From contig BDSI01000168.1 in the NCBI GenBank assembly GCA_003117195.1, positions 44,281 to 108,280 on the forward strand: a stretch of DNA of 64,000 bases, written 5' to 3'. Every line of letters begins with the position of its first letter. Within the stretch, counting starts at the first letter, position 1. Source of the DNA: Eudorina sp. 2006-703-Eu-15. Its lineage: Eukaryota > Chlorophyta > Chlorophyceae > Chlamydomonadales > Volvocaceae. The notes under the pieces are model-generated. The model saw only the letters and a program-made list of their open reading frames with translations. It searched no databases and was not told the origin of the DNA. Position numbers and translations under genes: made by a program. Positions 24,288-37,200 of the stretch are shown here, piece by piece.

Positions 24288-24358
24288 TGCGCCATCCGGG
24301 ATTTGCACCCGGGCCGCTCGCGTGGGAGGCGAGTATCCTGCTACTAGACTAATGGCGC
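24288..24358 (-). tRNA. tRNA-Gly (CCC), intronless
   Basis: The reverse complement folds as a full 71-nt cloverleaf. The acceptor GCGCCAT/ATGGCGC is perfect and the discriminator is A. The D-stem is GTCT/GGAT, the anticodon stem CTCGC/GCGAG with loop CTCCCAC (anticodon CCC), the variable loop 4 nt, and the T-stem CCGGG/CCCGG. Two elbow positions are unusual: the D-loop is AGTAGCA (A where G18 is expected) and the T-loop is TGCAAAT (G where T55 is expected). These two bases normally contact each other. All stems are intact, so it may function, but a non-functional copy is possible. Confidence 0.88.
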
Positions 24359-24790
24359 TCGATGCCAAATCTGCAATTCACAACTAGTTATCGATGCTGC
24401 TGCGTTCGATTTATCTGACGCGTCTGCTTATCTCCCGACTGCGCCCGCGCAAGCGCCTGCATCGGATTCCTGTTTGCAGGTACGGGAGGGCGAGCAGGGC
24501 AGGGTGGGGCAACGTGGTCTTTTGTGTCATCGTTACAAGCCTCTAAGCCGGGTCTGACTCTGACCGGGGCAGCTACACCCTCCCCCCGCCACCTGTGTCA
24601 TGATCTGGTGCCTCGCTCTCAATGGAAACCAATCAGACCATGAAATGAAATGAAATGCCCAATCATGACCATCACATGAACTCTGAAGCCTTAATTAGTT
24701 CTGGGAACTGGGATACAGTTGGAACCGTACGGCGGCCCTTGACTGGACCTCACTCGCAACTCGCAACTGGACCTCACTCGCACCTCGCGC

Positions 24791-24852
<62 letters not shown>

Positions 24853-24897
24853 GTCAACAGCAGCAGCAGCAGCAGTGTCAACAGCAGCAGCAGCTGC
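24791..24897 (+). repeat. (GCA)n trinucleotide repeat
   Basis: About 20 perfect GCA units (24791-24850) are followed by two interrupted blocks containing GTGTCAACAGCAGC. There is no splice or frame evidence that it is translated. Confidence 0.95.
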
Positions 24898-25294
24898 GGC
24901 GGCGGTGGCCCCACCACCTCTGCACCACTGCTGTGGCGTGCTCCACGGCGTCACATTGGAGCGGACATTGCATGGAGTTCGAAAGATTAGCCGTTTTGGA
25001 GTGGTGACAGCTTGGCCGTGCATTTGTTCATGATCTGACTTTCCGTGGGGTTGCGGCAAAAGCTCGAGGCAGGTGCTGGATGCAGCCCAGCTCATGAACT
25101 CCCTGCTTCAATGGGGGTGCGCTTGGTTCCACCGTGGCGGGGGAGGCGGCAGCGGGGGCAGCAGCAATAGGCGATCAAGTGCACACACACACACACACGA
25201 CCGTCGTACATCCTTCGAACCGCCGGCGACTTCAGGGCAACTGTTGGACACTGCCACAACACACGCTCACGGACACGCTGAGGGACCCCAGATG

Positions 25295-25296
<2 letters not shown>

Positions 25297-25381
<85 letters not shown>
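25297..25381 (+). repeat. (CA)n microsatellite
   Basis: An uninterrupted run of about 42 CA units, followed directly by a repeat unit that starts GCACAGCATTGTGGTGTGAG. The same unit recurs 300 bp downstream. Confidence 0.97.
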
Positions 25382-25387
<6 letters not shown>

Positions 25388-25806
25388 GCATTGTGGTGTG
25401 AGTCTGTGTGGCCAAGTCAGCCGACCCGCACCAGCTGGTAGTCTTCCGCGACGCCGCGACAACAACTAACAGTGCGCCAAATCGATAGCGTTCTTCCGAC
25501 ACCGCAGCCTTTATGCATCACTGACGCCGCATTCTATCCCCTTTGCTGCCTTGGCATGCACGCTTTTTCGCTCGCACACATAACTACGTTATTCCGCATC
25601 GTTCGGATCGTCTTCGGCGGTGCTGACTACACGGCGTTTTGCTTGCAGGTGGGTACATTGCGATAACAACGCGAGGATCGCACGCACGCACAGCATTGTG
25701 GTGTGAGTCCGCGTGGCCAAGGCAGCCGACCCGCACCATCTGGTAGTATTCCGAGCGCGCAAAAGCGCGCCAAAAATCAACAGCGCTCTTCCGACACCGC
25801 AGCCTT
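25382..25806 (+). repeat. Two direct copies of a roughly 115-bp unit
   Basis: Copy one (about 25384-25515) and copy two (about 25684-25806) share GCACAGCATTGTGGTGTGAG at the left, GCCGACCCGCACCA in the middle and TCTTCCGACACCGCAGCCTT at the right. Scattered differences and a short indel separate them. Both follow CA-rich sequence. They look like diverged copies of one mobile or tandem element. Confidence 0.8.
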
Positions 25807-25913
25807 CTTTTCCTTTTAGGGCTCGGGCAATGGGTATACTATATACGCATACGGGCAAACTATCGGGCGCCGATCGACCCCTCGAATATCACGCACACCT
25901 GTTCTGCCTGCCT

Positions 25914-26013
<100 letters not shown>

Positions 26014-26167
26014 GAGGCCACACTGCGAGGCGCAGACCGCCCGGGATGGGCCTTCGCCCACTCCCTTGAGGGGGCACAGCGGTCACCGATCCTCGGGGAT
26101 CGGGCACGCGCCCTAGGTTGAGAGCGAGGGACAGAGGCCCCTTACGCCCCTTTCCCCGTACCCGGGG

Positions 26168-26406
<239 letters not shown>

Positions 26407-26667
26407 CCGCAGCATCTGCTATTAGTTCTTTGCCCCTGCGCTGTGACGGCCGTTGACCGCGTTCGTACCCGGCACAACACTGCAAATTCGGCACCCGCAT
26501 CTTTGCATTCCATTTGCTTTGCTCGTTTTTTCCTTCTTACTAACAGCTTTTAGGACCGTCGCGCTCACGTGTGTCCCTGTCTTGCCATCCGCCTTGCATG
26601 TCCTCCGACTTCGCTTCGCTAACCATTGACGGTGCTGCTTCACTTGGTGCTCCCGTTTCTGCATTCA

Positions 26668-27020
26668 GGTCAGTATCTTTTCCTTCTGCACGGGCTGGGA
26701 CGGTTGTGCCGGGCACTTGCTTGCTGTCGGCATTGCACGCGCTGTTGACGCATACGCCCTTGCTTTTGCTGCACCTTAGGATCAGTAGGTAGCTTAGTAG
26801 AGTTTTCATCTGCATTAGCCTACGACGTCATAGCCGCTGCTTCTGCTGGCGTCCCGGCGCCCACCGGCGCTCGACAACGATACGGGACGCTGCAGCATCA
26901 CGGCCTACACCACCTTGGGACTCCTTATGGACGACATATTTCGCCCTGGCATATTGGTAACTCTGGTCTCGGTCTCAGTCGTCGGTTGCATTGCTGGACA
27001 CGGGTCTGCTTATTCACGGC
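26668..27020 (+). repeat. Diverged repeat block, copy 1 (partner at 27613-28010)
   Basis: GGTCAGTA, GCACGGGCTGGG.CGGTTGTG, GGCATTGCACGCGCT and TTAGGAT.AGT occur in the same order at 27613-27740. The resemblance continues less clearly through a Gly/Ala-coding-like stretch to a CGGCTCAG end near 27020 and 28003. The blocks appear to be old copies of one retroelement. No intact reverse transcriptase frame is present. Confidence 0.55.
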
Positions 27021-27036
27021 TCAGCTTTTCTCCTTG

Positions 27037-27152
<116 letters not shown>

Positions 27153-27500
27153 GCGTGGCCGTGGACCGCGTGGACCGCGTGGCCGTGGACCGCGTGGACC
27201 GCGTGGCCGTGGACCGCGTGGCCGTGACTGCTTTCCCAGGAGGATCGGAGCCGTGCCACCTGCATAGTGCTCGCTCCGTTGCGTGGTCCCCTTTTGCCGT
27301 GTGTGCCTGGCCTTCTGCTGGTTGCGCTGGACGTGTAGGGGTTTTGTATGAGTTGGCCCCGTGATCGGCTTTATAAGGGCAGGCTGGCTTGGTGCCTGAC
27401 CTCGTGGCGCGTTTTAGATGGGGCTCGAGGCCCCGGGTACACGGCACCCTTGTGGTCCCGTGCTGTGTCTCCTCGCCCCTCTCCCAGTTTTCTGGGAGAG

Positions 27501-27574
27501 TGCTTCGGCGGTCTCCCGTATGGGGCGGGTTAGCGCCCCCGGCCAGCGTCGGCCCGGCAGATATGTAACGATTT

Positions 27575-27596
<22 letters not shown>
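27501..27596 (+). mobile_element. (CA)n-tailed repeat, copy 2
   Basis: Near-identical to 26168-26250 up to GGCAGATATGTAACGATT, with a shorter CA tail (27575-27596) and then CACGCACACG. This gives direct support that the CA tract is part of the repeated unit. Confidence 0.6.
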
Positions 27597-27606
<10 letters not shown>

Positions 27607-28508
27607 ACACAGGTCAGTACGATCGCATCCTTTGCACGGGCTGGGCCGGTTGTGCTGGGCACGATGTTTTGCTTGCGGCATTGCACGCGCTCTGGTCGCA
27701 CCCAACCCGCACTTTGTTGCATTAGGATAGTTCACATAGATTAATTCCACTAGTCTCTTGACTTAGACTACGATACAGCAGCCATTCCGCCGGCGGTTGC
27801 CACCGGAGCTCTGGCGCCCGCCTCAGTCAACGGTCGCTCGCGGATGCGGCTGGTCTGCGTCTATCCTTTACGTCGCCGTCACCATTCACTACCATCTGGG
27901 TTGTCGGTAAATCGGGTTTTGGATTCCGGGTATTCCGGGTGTCATTTACGGTACTTCCGTCGCCTACATCGCCTGTTACGCTGAATTTCGCTTCTCGCGG
28001 CTCAGTCCTCTTGCACACACAGCACCTGCCAGGGATCGGGCGGGCGAGCGGGTTGCATTTCTAAACACAAACAGCTGCGCGCTCCAAACCCTGTTGCCCA
28101 CGCGCCATCCTGCGAAACCCATCTTCGTCGCGCACATCGGGCCCAGCAGTCACCTCCGCCCAAAGGATGCCGTACAATGGCGTACGCCCTCGTAATATAG
28201 TTTTCCGATTCCTTCGCTTGCCGGTCTTTCATCAGCATTCAACACATGGGAAGCCCCTCCACGCAACAAGTGAGTCACTGAAGGCCTCTGTGGACATCAT
28301 CAGCGCATCAACCCCCCTCAACGATAGTCAAGCACTGCTTCGCGTCCTTCGGCCGCCTAGTTAGGGGCAGGGACGCAATGCGCCGTAGGCAACCCAATCC
28401 TTCCTCCGGCTGAACAAGCTCGATCCCATTCCCTTTTCCACCGCCTCCCCCCGGCGTCCGCCATCCCATCCCAACCCAACCCGACCCGTGCCACCTATCG
28501 GTCGCGGG

Positions 28509-28513
28509 TTACA
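28509..28513 (-). terminator. TGTAA polyadenylation signal of the ankyrin-protein gene
   Basis: TGTAA on the minus strand, 94 nt beyond the stop codon at 28607-28609, matches the volvocine consensus. Confidence 0.5.
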
Positions 28514-28606
28514 ATCCAACACGCTGAGGCCCAATGAACAACCGCCCCAGGCCCCTCCGTAGGCATTGGTGGTCCGTTGGGATGGACCCGACCCAGGCGG
28601 ACTCCT

Positions 28607-30866
28607 TCACTGCGCCCCTTCACCCCCGGCCGCGCCGCCTCCCTGCCGCCCTCGCGCCGCCATCTCCTCCACCCAGGCGTGCACTGCAACACCATCCGAG
28701 CTCTGTCCGACGGCCCTGCAGGCAGCCATCCGAGCGGGCACTTGCGCCCGAGCCCCCTCCCAGTCCACCGCACAGCCCTCCGCCACCATCCAGCGCAGCA
28801 CCTCCAGGTGGACCGGTTGGTCCGCGACCGCCCGCGCGAACATGGCCGACCCATGGGTCGGGTGCTCCCAGAGGCAGCTCAGCCGCCGCAGCGCGCGCAG
28901 GGTGAGGTAGTCGCCGTTGCGCGCCGCCGCCAGGTACGGCTTGGCGCAGCTGACCTGCGGGAAAAGGCGGGAAGGGCGGGAGGGCGTGAGGCCGTAGGTA
29001 TGGAGGCCGCGCAGCGAAAGAGAGGATGAGGATGGCGGATGTGGAGACGGGGAGAGCGGGGAGCCGAAGGTACGGAGGCCCTGCAACGGAGGCCCAGTTG
29101 AGGCCGACACGCAACATACAGATGGCGCAGGTGGAGCAGATGGCGCAATCCACACAACACACAGCAGATATGTAACGATACACACAGCACATAACACACG
29201 ACACAGCACACAGCACACAGCACATACATGGGGGAGCCGCTCTGAAGGGCATGCAACCAACCAACGCGGGGGACAGCACTCACCACACCTCACCACACCT
29301 CACCCCGGCGGAGCAGCCCCAGGACACCAGCCACTCCAGCAGCTCCACGTTGCCCGCCTCTGCGGCCGCCACCGCCACCTTCCGCGCGTCCCACCGGACG
29401 TCTCTGTTCCACAGCCATTGCACCAACTCCAAGTTGCCCGACCGCGCGGCGCAGCACGCCAGCCCCTTCCCGCGCTCCGCCGCCCGCAGCGCCGCCGCGG
29501 CCGCGCGACCCGCCGCCCCGCCCGCCATCCACCTCAGCACCTCCAGGTGGCCCCCCCACGCCGCCCCCCGCGCCGCCTCCGGCCCCACCGGGCAGCCCGC
29601 CGCCACCAGCTCCGCAAGTACGGCAACGTGGCCCTCCCTGGCTGCGGCCGCCGTCAACTCCCTCTTGGCATCCTCGCGGCCGCTGCCGTACTCGGATAGC
29701 ATGTACTGCACCGCCGCCACGTGACCGGCTTTGACGGCATGGGCCAGGGTTCTGCGGTCCTCGAACACACCCGCCCAGCGGTACTGCTGCAGCGCCCGGA
29801 TGCGTTCGACCGCGTCCGGCCGCCAACAGATGTCCTTCACGTCCCGGTCGGGTGGAAAGCAGCGGGTCCAGATGACACAGTCCTTGGCCGACGGCCCGCC
29901 GAACGCCGCCGCGAGCCACTCGAGCTTCTCGCGCCAGTCGGGCGAGGGGCCGGCGAGCGCCGCCAGCGCGGAGGGCAGGCGGCAGCCCCGCAGCAGCGCG
30001 ACGCGCCTCGTGGGCCCGATGCACTCCAGCCCTTCGCAGGCGTGCAGCTGCTGCAGCGCCGGCAGGTCCATGCCGTACACCGCATCCGCCCACGTGTTCC
30101 GGTAGATCCCCTCCAGCTGCTCTCGGGCTGTGAGGTCCTCAAACGGGGGCGGAGGAATGCGCAGCAGCGCCGCATACAGCCACTCAACCAAATCCACATG
30201 GCCCGCCTCGGCGCTGGCTCTCAGGGCCCTGTGCACCGCCCACCACTGGTCATCGGGCGGGATGCGCGGCAGCAGCTCCTGGCATAGGACGCGATGGCCC
30301 CGCCGGGCAGCTCCGGTGAAGGCTTTCCATGCGGGGCCGGCGGCGCCGCGGCCGCTGCCGCCGCTGCCGTGGTGGTGGCTGTCTTCGATCTGCATCGCCC
30401 AGTTGACCATGGCGCTGCTGCCGGACTGACCCGCCAGCTCCATGCAGGGCACGAAGCCGCCCTTGGCGAGCAGCCACTCGCAGATGTGGACGTGGCCGGC
30501 GGCCTGCGCGGCCTGGGAGGCCTCGAAGCCCAGCCTGTGGGTGCTGCCGTCCGCCGCGGCAAAGGCGAACTCGAGGTTGGGCAGGCTGCCCCCGCTGACG
30601 ATTAAGGAGACCAGCAGCCGGCGCTGCTCGAGCGTCATGGCGGGCATGCGCCAACGGTGGGCGAGGGCGTGCTGGGGCACCGGCTGCGAGAGGCGCACCG
30701 TCGTCCAGCCCTGGAGCTGCTCGGCGGTCGACTTGTCCACCAAGCGCAGGTTGCAGACCACATCGTTGTGCGGCAGGTGAAGTGCGATGCGCTCCAGAAG
30801 GTCGACTGAGAGGGCGTGCCAGGTCGATGGACGTGGTGTGGGCATGCTGTTGACAGCGCGCCTCAC
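28607..30866 (-). CDS. F-box-like / ankyrin-repeat protein
   Basis: Two exons, 30866-29304 and 28954-28607, join at phase 0 (GT-AG) to give 636 aa. The N-terminus (residues 14-50, DLLERIALHLP..VVCNLRLVDK) resembles an F-box helix pair. The rest is a series of ankyrin-type units of the volvocine form, with AGHVHICEWLLAKGG, AGHVAAVQYMLSEYG, EGHVAVLAELVAAGCPVG, GGHLEVLRWMAGG, AGNVELLEWLVSWGC and VHLEVLRWMVAEGCAVDW. Such proteins form a large expanded family in Chlamydomonas and relatives. F-box members would present bound proteins to SCF ubiquitin ligases, but no partner is known here. The tail after the last repeat is Gly/Ala-rich. A second Met (30845) could also start translation. Confidence 0.85.
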
Positions 30867-31277
30867 AGCGTGAGCAGCGGGACTGAAAGTCGGAAAACTG
30901 AATTTTGGGACATTGATCTACAGTCGCACAAACCGTATCACTCGAAGCGTGATTGATAAGTTGCTTTCGGACAGGGTCGTCATCAGATAAGATCACCAAG
31001 TCGCAATATTGTGTTTGAAGCTCGATATTCTGGAGTCCCACATGTGGCACGCTTCGATGGTCGATCTGGTGCGCAGTGCTCGGCCAGACGAGAAGTTGTT
31101 GTAACAATGCGTTATGACAGTTGGCTTCTGGTTGCATTTGTCCTACGCTGCCGAGGAGCCGAGCCCTGCACCTCACAGATATGTGGAAGCAATATTTTTT
31201 AGTTGCTTGTCCGCAGCATTTCTTGTTGTTGCAACAGTCGGGTTCGTGAGCTCCACAGCAGGGCTAAACCAAATGTC
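30867..31277. promoter_or_regulatory. Shared divergent promoter region (ankyrin protein / PIG-O)
   Basis: Only 411 bp separate the start codons of the minus-strand ankyrin protein and the plus-strand PIG-O gene. Both promoters must therefore lie here or in the leaders. The stretch is clearly less GC-rich than the flanking exons. No consensus box is convincing. Confidence 0.6.
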
Positions 31278-34200
31278 ATGTCGGTTTGTAAGCTAGCGCT
31301 ACTCCTGACGATTGCACATACTGTAGCCATCAGCTTGTTCCTACGTGGCTTCCTACTTACACGGGTCGAATTACCTCATATCAGCGGTTGTCGCGAAACA
31401 GAGCTGTCCCTTTCTCCAGCTACGCCTCGTGACAGCGGCTGCTGGTCCGAATCTGTATTTGATCGGACCGTTGTTATCATTGTTGATGCCCTGCGCTATG
31501 ACTTCGTCTTCGGCGCCGGAAGTCAACCCGGTCGGATGCCCAAGCTCACAGCCCTGCTGGCGGACGCGGTTGGTATGCACGATATCGGCTAGGCTGCATT
31601 CTCGTATCGAAGTTGCCCTTGCTTGTCAAAACCACCTGCAGGGCACGGCCGGTGTTGCCCTCAAGTTTGTGGCCGACACGCCGACCATCACGATGAGCAG
31701 GCTGAAGGCCATCCTCACGGTGCGGAACTAGGCGCCCTTGCAGCCTACCTGGGTTCACGTCTCATTTTGACACTCAGGACCTGCTTGCACACAACATGGC
31801 TTATTTTGTATTACATGACCTTCCGTGGGAACTTGCTTGACCTGGCTCCGGAGCAGGCAGGGTGCCCCCCAACAACAACAACAACACACACACACACACA
31901 CACACACACACGACCCTGAGGCTAGGTCGTGGCACAAGTGTTGTCTTGTGACAACCCCATATTGACCTGGCGCCCGTTGGCCCCTCACCCCCACCCTCGC
32001 CGCACGTCCCCTCCCCTCCCCTCAGGGCGGTCTGCCCACCTTCCTGGACATCGGCCAGAGCTTCTCGGCCGCCGCCATCGGTGAGGACAACCTGCTGGCG
32101 CAGATGCGGGCCCGCGGCATGCGGCTGGTGAGGGCGGGCTGCCGTGCTCCCCTCCCCTCCTCCCCTCTCTCCCTCCTCCCCTCCCTCTCTCTTCCTTCCC
32201 TCCCTCGTCCTTCCCTCCCTCCCTCCCAGTCAGCGCATTCTTAATCTGTCTACCAATTTCCTACACGCCTCCCTTCCTCCCTCTAGCTTCCCTCCCAGCC
32301 AACTGCCAGCAACGCGCTGTGCCCGCCCACGGCTTCCCCTCCTTCCACCCCGGGCAAACCCATCCCCTTACCCGTTCCCCCCCCCGTCGCCCACACGCGT
32401 TGACACACATCGTATGCACAGATGGTTCTGGTTTGGGTCGGGCGGGTACCTCGCGCGACACAGCCACACACGGGTGGTGAGCGAGGAGCACATCACGCAC
32501 CCCGGCCGTGCCCCTGGTCGAGCCGCCCCGGGCTGGGTGTGTCTGGGCTGTTTCTTTTTACCCCCGGCCGGCCGTGCCGTGCCGTGCCGTGACCGCGATC
32601 AATCCCAGGTGGTGATGGGCGATGACATCTGGACGCAGCTGGCGGCCCCCGACCACTTCGCCGCCTGCCACCCCTACCCCGCCTTCGACGTGCGGGACCT
32701 GCACACCGTGGACGACGGAGTGTGGCGGGTATGTCGTACGGCCAGCGCTGTACGGATGTGGGTCGGCCGTACATTGCGGAACCCGCCGGACCCAGATCAA
32801 ATCGTGGGAAGCTACACGCGGCCGAGCCATCGTACGGCGGTGGGGTTCGTGCATCGGTTACCCGCACCCATATCATCCATGTTGGTGCTAGCGGCAATCC
32901 ACTGGTGCAACTTCACACCACTGGGTTGGTGTTGGGGCTTGGGAAGGGGCTTCGACCGAAGCGGGGTTCTAGTTCGGTGGACGTTAGTACTGTAGTCGAA
33001 GCGGGTAGTGTCTCAACGGCTGTAAGCCTGTAACGCACTCCGGCAGTACGGTATGCGCAAGAAACGTGGATTTTTTGTTGATGTTTCAGTTTGGACCTCA
33101 CGGACAGCAGATTCTTACGGCAGCCAGCTCCGCGCCTCCGCTGCCCTGCGCCGCAGCACCTGATGCCGTACATCCGGAACGCGTCCTCCGGCGGGGCGCC
33201 CCTCACCGCCGGCGCCGGGCTGCCCGCCGCCCCTGGAGCCGCCCCTAGAGCGCCCTCCCCCTCCGTCGCCGACTGGGACGTGTTGGTGGCGCACTACCTG
33301 GGCGTGGACCACGCGGGGCACACGTACGGCGGGAACAGCCCGGAGATGTACGACAAGCTGCGGCAGATGGACGAGCAGGTTGCGGCGGTCGCGGGTGCGT
33401 CGCGTCGGCGGCTGCGGCGCTTCTTTCGCTCTGCGGGGGCACCGCGTTGAGGCTGGGCCCGAACGGGCGGCTCCGGGGCCTGTCTCCGCCGCCGCCACCG
33501 CCGGCGGCTGGGGCTCTTCCGGCAGTAGTACAGTAGTGGTGACGGTGGTCGGGGGGCAACCGGGTAGCTGACCGCCGAGATGGCGATCTGGAGATTGCCG
33601 CTGCTGCCGGGTTACACGGCCCGTGCCATGGATTCTGCGGATTCACGTCGTCAGCAGCCGTACAGGCCTTTCCGGCCCCTCGTCCCCATCCTCAATTTAC
33701 TCAGTCCTTGGGGATCTGCTCCTGCCCTTTCCTATACCTCCCCCTCCCTACCGGTGTCGTCCCCTCCGCCGCAGAGGAGCTGCTGGCGGGTGCCGGCGGC
33801 GGCGGCGGCGACGGCGACGGCACCGGCCCCCCGGGGCCTTACGGTCGCACGCTGTTGCTGGTGCTGAGTGACCACGGCCAAACGATGAGCGGTGGGTGGC
33901 GGTGGGTAGCGGGGCGGATTGGTGTGGGGCGGTTGGTGCGGGTTGGTGCGGATTGTTGTTGCGCGGCGCACACCTCCTGCCCCCACCTCCACCTCCAGCA
34001 GCCTCACCGCCAACTGGTGGGCGGGTGGATGTGGAGCTCTATGATGGTGTGCGGTTTGATGCGGTCACGATCACGCTGAGTGGACCTTGTGGAGCTGTGT
34101 TGATGGACGGACGGACGGACGGACGGACGGACGGATGCATTGACCTGCAGGTGACCACGGCGGGGGCTCCGACGAGGAGCGGGACAGCGTCCTGGTGGCG

Positions 34201-37200
34201 TTCCATGTGGGCCGGTGGAGCCGGGAGCGGAGGACGCGGGCACACCGGGTGCATGGACGGGCGGATGCTGCTGAGGCCGGGGATGCAGGCGCGGCGGCGG
34301 CGGCGGCGGAAGCCGCTGAGTCCGCGGCGGCGATAGACCCCCCGGGTGGTAGTGGTGGGGAGCCGGAGGCCATGCAGCAGATCGACCTGACGCCGACACT
34401 GGCGCTGCTGCTCGGCCTGCCCGTACCGTACGGCAACCTCGGGCGCGTGAACCGGCGCCTGTGGGACATGGCGCACGGGGAGGCCGCGGCGGCAGCGGCG
34501 GAGGCGGAGGCGGCCCCGGGCGGGTCGGCGCCTGCCGGCCGTAGTCGCGGGCCCCGCGGGGGGCCTTACGTGGCGGCCCTGCGGGCGAATGCGGTGCAGG
34601 TCGGCCGCTACCTGGAAGCGTATGCCGCCCGGGCGGGTCTGCCGGCGGCGGAGCTGGCGCACTGCCGGCAGCTGCTCGCGGCCGCACATGAGGCCAGGCG
34701 CTGTCTGACCCGCGGGTCTCTCGGGGCCGTCGGTGGCGGTGGCGGCGGCAGTGGCGGTGCCGGAGCAGGCGCAGGATGCGGATGCGGAGGAGGACATGAC
34801 GATTCGGGACAGCAGCGACTGGCAGCGCAGCAGTGCGCGAATGGCGAATACAGTGATGAGCAGCAGGGGCAGGAGCAGCAGCGGAGGCCGCGGGCGACGA
34901 CCGCAGCGGAGGAGGAGGCGGCGGCGGCGGAGGGGGAGCGGGTGGCGGCATTGTACGGGTCCTTCCTGGAGGCGGCGGGCGGCCTGGCGCGGCGCAAGTT
35001 CACCCGGTTCCATATGGGCGCCATGGCGGGGGGTTGCGGCCTGGCGCTGGGCTGTGTGGCGCTGCACGGCTGGCTGCTGGCCAGGTGGGGACGGAGGGGC
35101 CCAGGATTGGACGGGTTGAGGTGTCGGGTTGGACGGCCGTCCCAGGAGCCGGGAGCCGGGAGCGAACGACCTGAGGGCAGAGCACTGCCCTCATCGCGCC
35201 GCAGTCACAGACCTATGGGATGGGACAGCTGACCCTTCCTTCTTCCCTTTCTCCCTTGTCCTCTGTGCTCTCAACTGCCCATGTTGTCCTCATGCCGCCG
35301 TGTGAATGTCGCTGCCGCTACTGCTGCTGCTGCTGTTGTCGCTGCTGCTGCTGCTGTTGTCGCTGCTGCTGCTGCTGGTCCTCTCTCTCCCGTGCCCGGT
35401 GTGTGCCCACTGCTCTTGGTGGTGGTGGTGGTGGTGGTGGTGGTGGTGGTGGTCCCACCGCCCACAGGATGTGCCGCTGGCGCGACCTGATCCGCAGCCC
35501 CCTCAGCGCCGGCGCGGCGGCCGCATCCCTGCTCCATGCGCTGGGGCTCTTCAGCGCCAACTGGATCCAGGGCGAGGGCCGGATCCAGTGCTACAGCCTG
35601 ACCGCCGCGACGCTACTGCTGTGGCTCACCGCGGCCTGGCGGGGGGAGGACAGCGGGGGCGATGACGGCGATTGCGGTCGACTGTGCGATGACGACGACG
35701 GCAACGATGACGATGACGATGGCGCGAGGGGTACCGCCAACGATGTCAGCGCGGCGAGACACGGCGGCTGCGGGGACAGCTGCGGTGGTGCCGGCTGTAG
35801 CGCCGGTCGGGACGGCAGTAGCAGCATCGACGCGGATAGCCGCGCGACCGGCTGCGGTGCGTTGGGTACCTGTCGTACTCCAGGTGCGGCGTCCGCCTTG
35901 GCGTCAGCCGGGACGGCAGCACCGCAACACCCTCATCACCACCACCAACATCACCACCAGCCGCATCAGCATCGCCATCGTCTCCCGCACGACCGTCCAA
36001 GTACACCGCGACCCGTGGGTCCCTCCGCTGCGCACTCTGTACGACGCCAGGCACGGCTGGCCGCCATGGCGGCAGTAGCAGTAGCCTGCAACCTGGTGCT
36101 GCAGCGCTACAGCCTCATCGACCGCTGGGGCAGCGACCCGCACGACAAGCGGCAGCTTGCGTCGGCGGGCATGGGCCCTGCCGCCGCTGCCGCCGCCGCC
36201 GCCGTCGGGACAGCGTCGGGCCATCCGAGCTTCGCGGCGGGAGCTCCTCACGGCGGCGGCGGTGGCGGCGGCGCGGAGGCCCGTGTCGCCGTGATGATGC
36301 CGAATGCGGCGGTGTTGCGTTGCGGATTGGAGGTCCTGGCGCCGCTGGGGTTGCTGCCGGCGCTCCTGGCGGCGTTGCGGCCCCGGGGTGTCAGCGCCGC
36401 CGGTGCGGCCCCGGGGCCCGCAGCGTCGCGGTGGGGCGATCGGCTCTTCGGGGCCTGGCGGCGGTGGCAGTGGAGGCTTCTAGGCTCCGCGCCGTTCCAG
36501 CTGGCGGGGGCTTGGTGGGCGTTACAGCTCGTGGGACTGGAGGACCTGACCCTGGGGTTCGTGATCAGGGCGGTGGCGGCAGCGGCGGCGGCGCCGTTGG
36601 TGGCGCTGGCAGCGGAGCTGCCGCTGCCGCTGCTGCAAGCGGCGTTAGGATGGCGGGCAGCCGCGATAGGGACCGCGACACAGCCGCCGCTACGGGTTGT
36701 CACACATTGGTTCCGGAGCCGGGCGGCCTCGGCTCTGTCGCTGCCGCTGCGGCTGCTGCTGCCGCGCGTCGTCTACGCCTTGTCCGGCGTCGCGATGCTG
36801 CAGATGCTGCTACTCGCGGCGGCGACGCGTTGGTGGCGGCGACGGCAGCAACAGCGGTGGCAGCGGCGTACGGATGCGGTTAGCGGCGGCGGCGGCGGCG
36901 GCGGCGGGGCAGCTCACGGGGGACGTCGCACCACCGCGCGCCGGGTTGGTGGCGGCGGAGCGGCGGCGAAGGCGGCGGCGGCGCATCCGGCGGTCCTAGA
37001 AGCCGCTTGCTCCGCCGTCAGCGGCGTCTCGGCTGTGGTTGCGATGCTGCTGGGTCGCCGCGGCCCTGCCGTCGTGCTCCTGCTCTGGCTGCAAGGGCTC
37101 GCGCTCTTCGGTCTCCTCCTATCGGCGGGCCGGCCCCGTCGCGGACCGGTGACGGCGCTGCCGGTGGCTGCGGGGACGCTACTGGCGGCGCTGGGCACGC

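Noticed and set aside
35220..35467. Coding extension upstream of PIG-O exon 8 through the CTG and GGT repeats
   Set aside because: The repeats keep the frame open, but a good donor at 35085 and acceptor at 35467 restore phase exactly, so this is intron.
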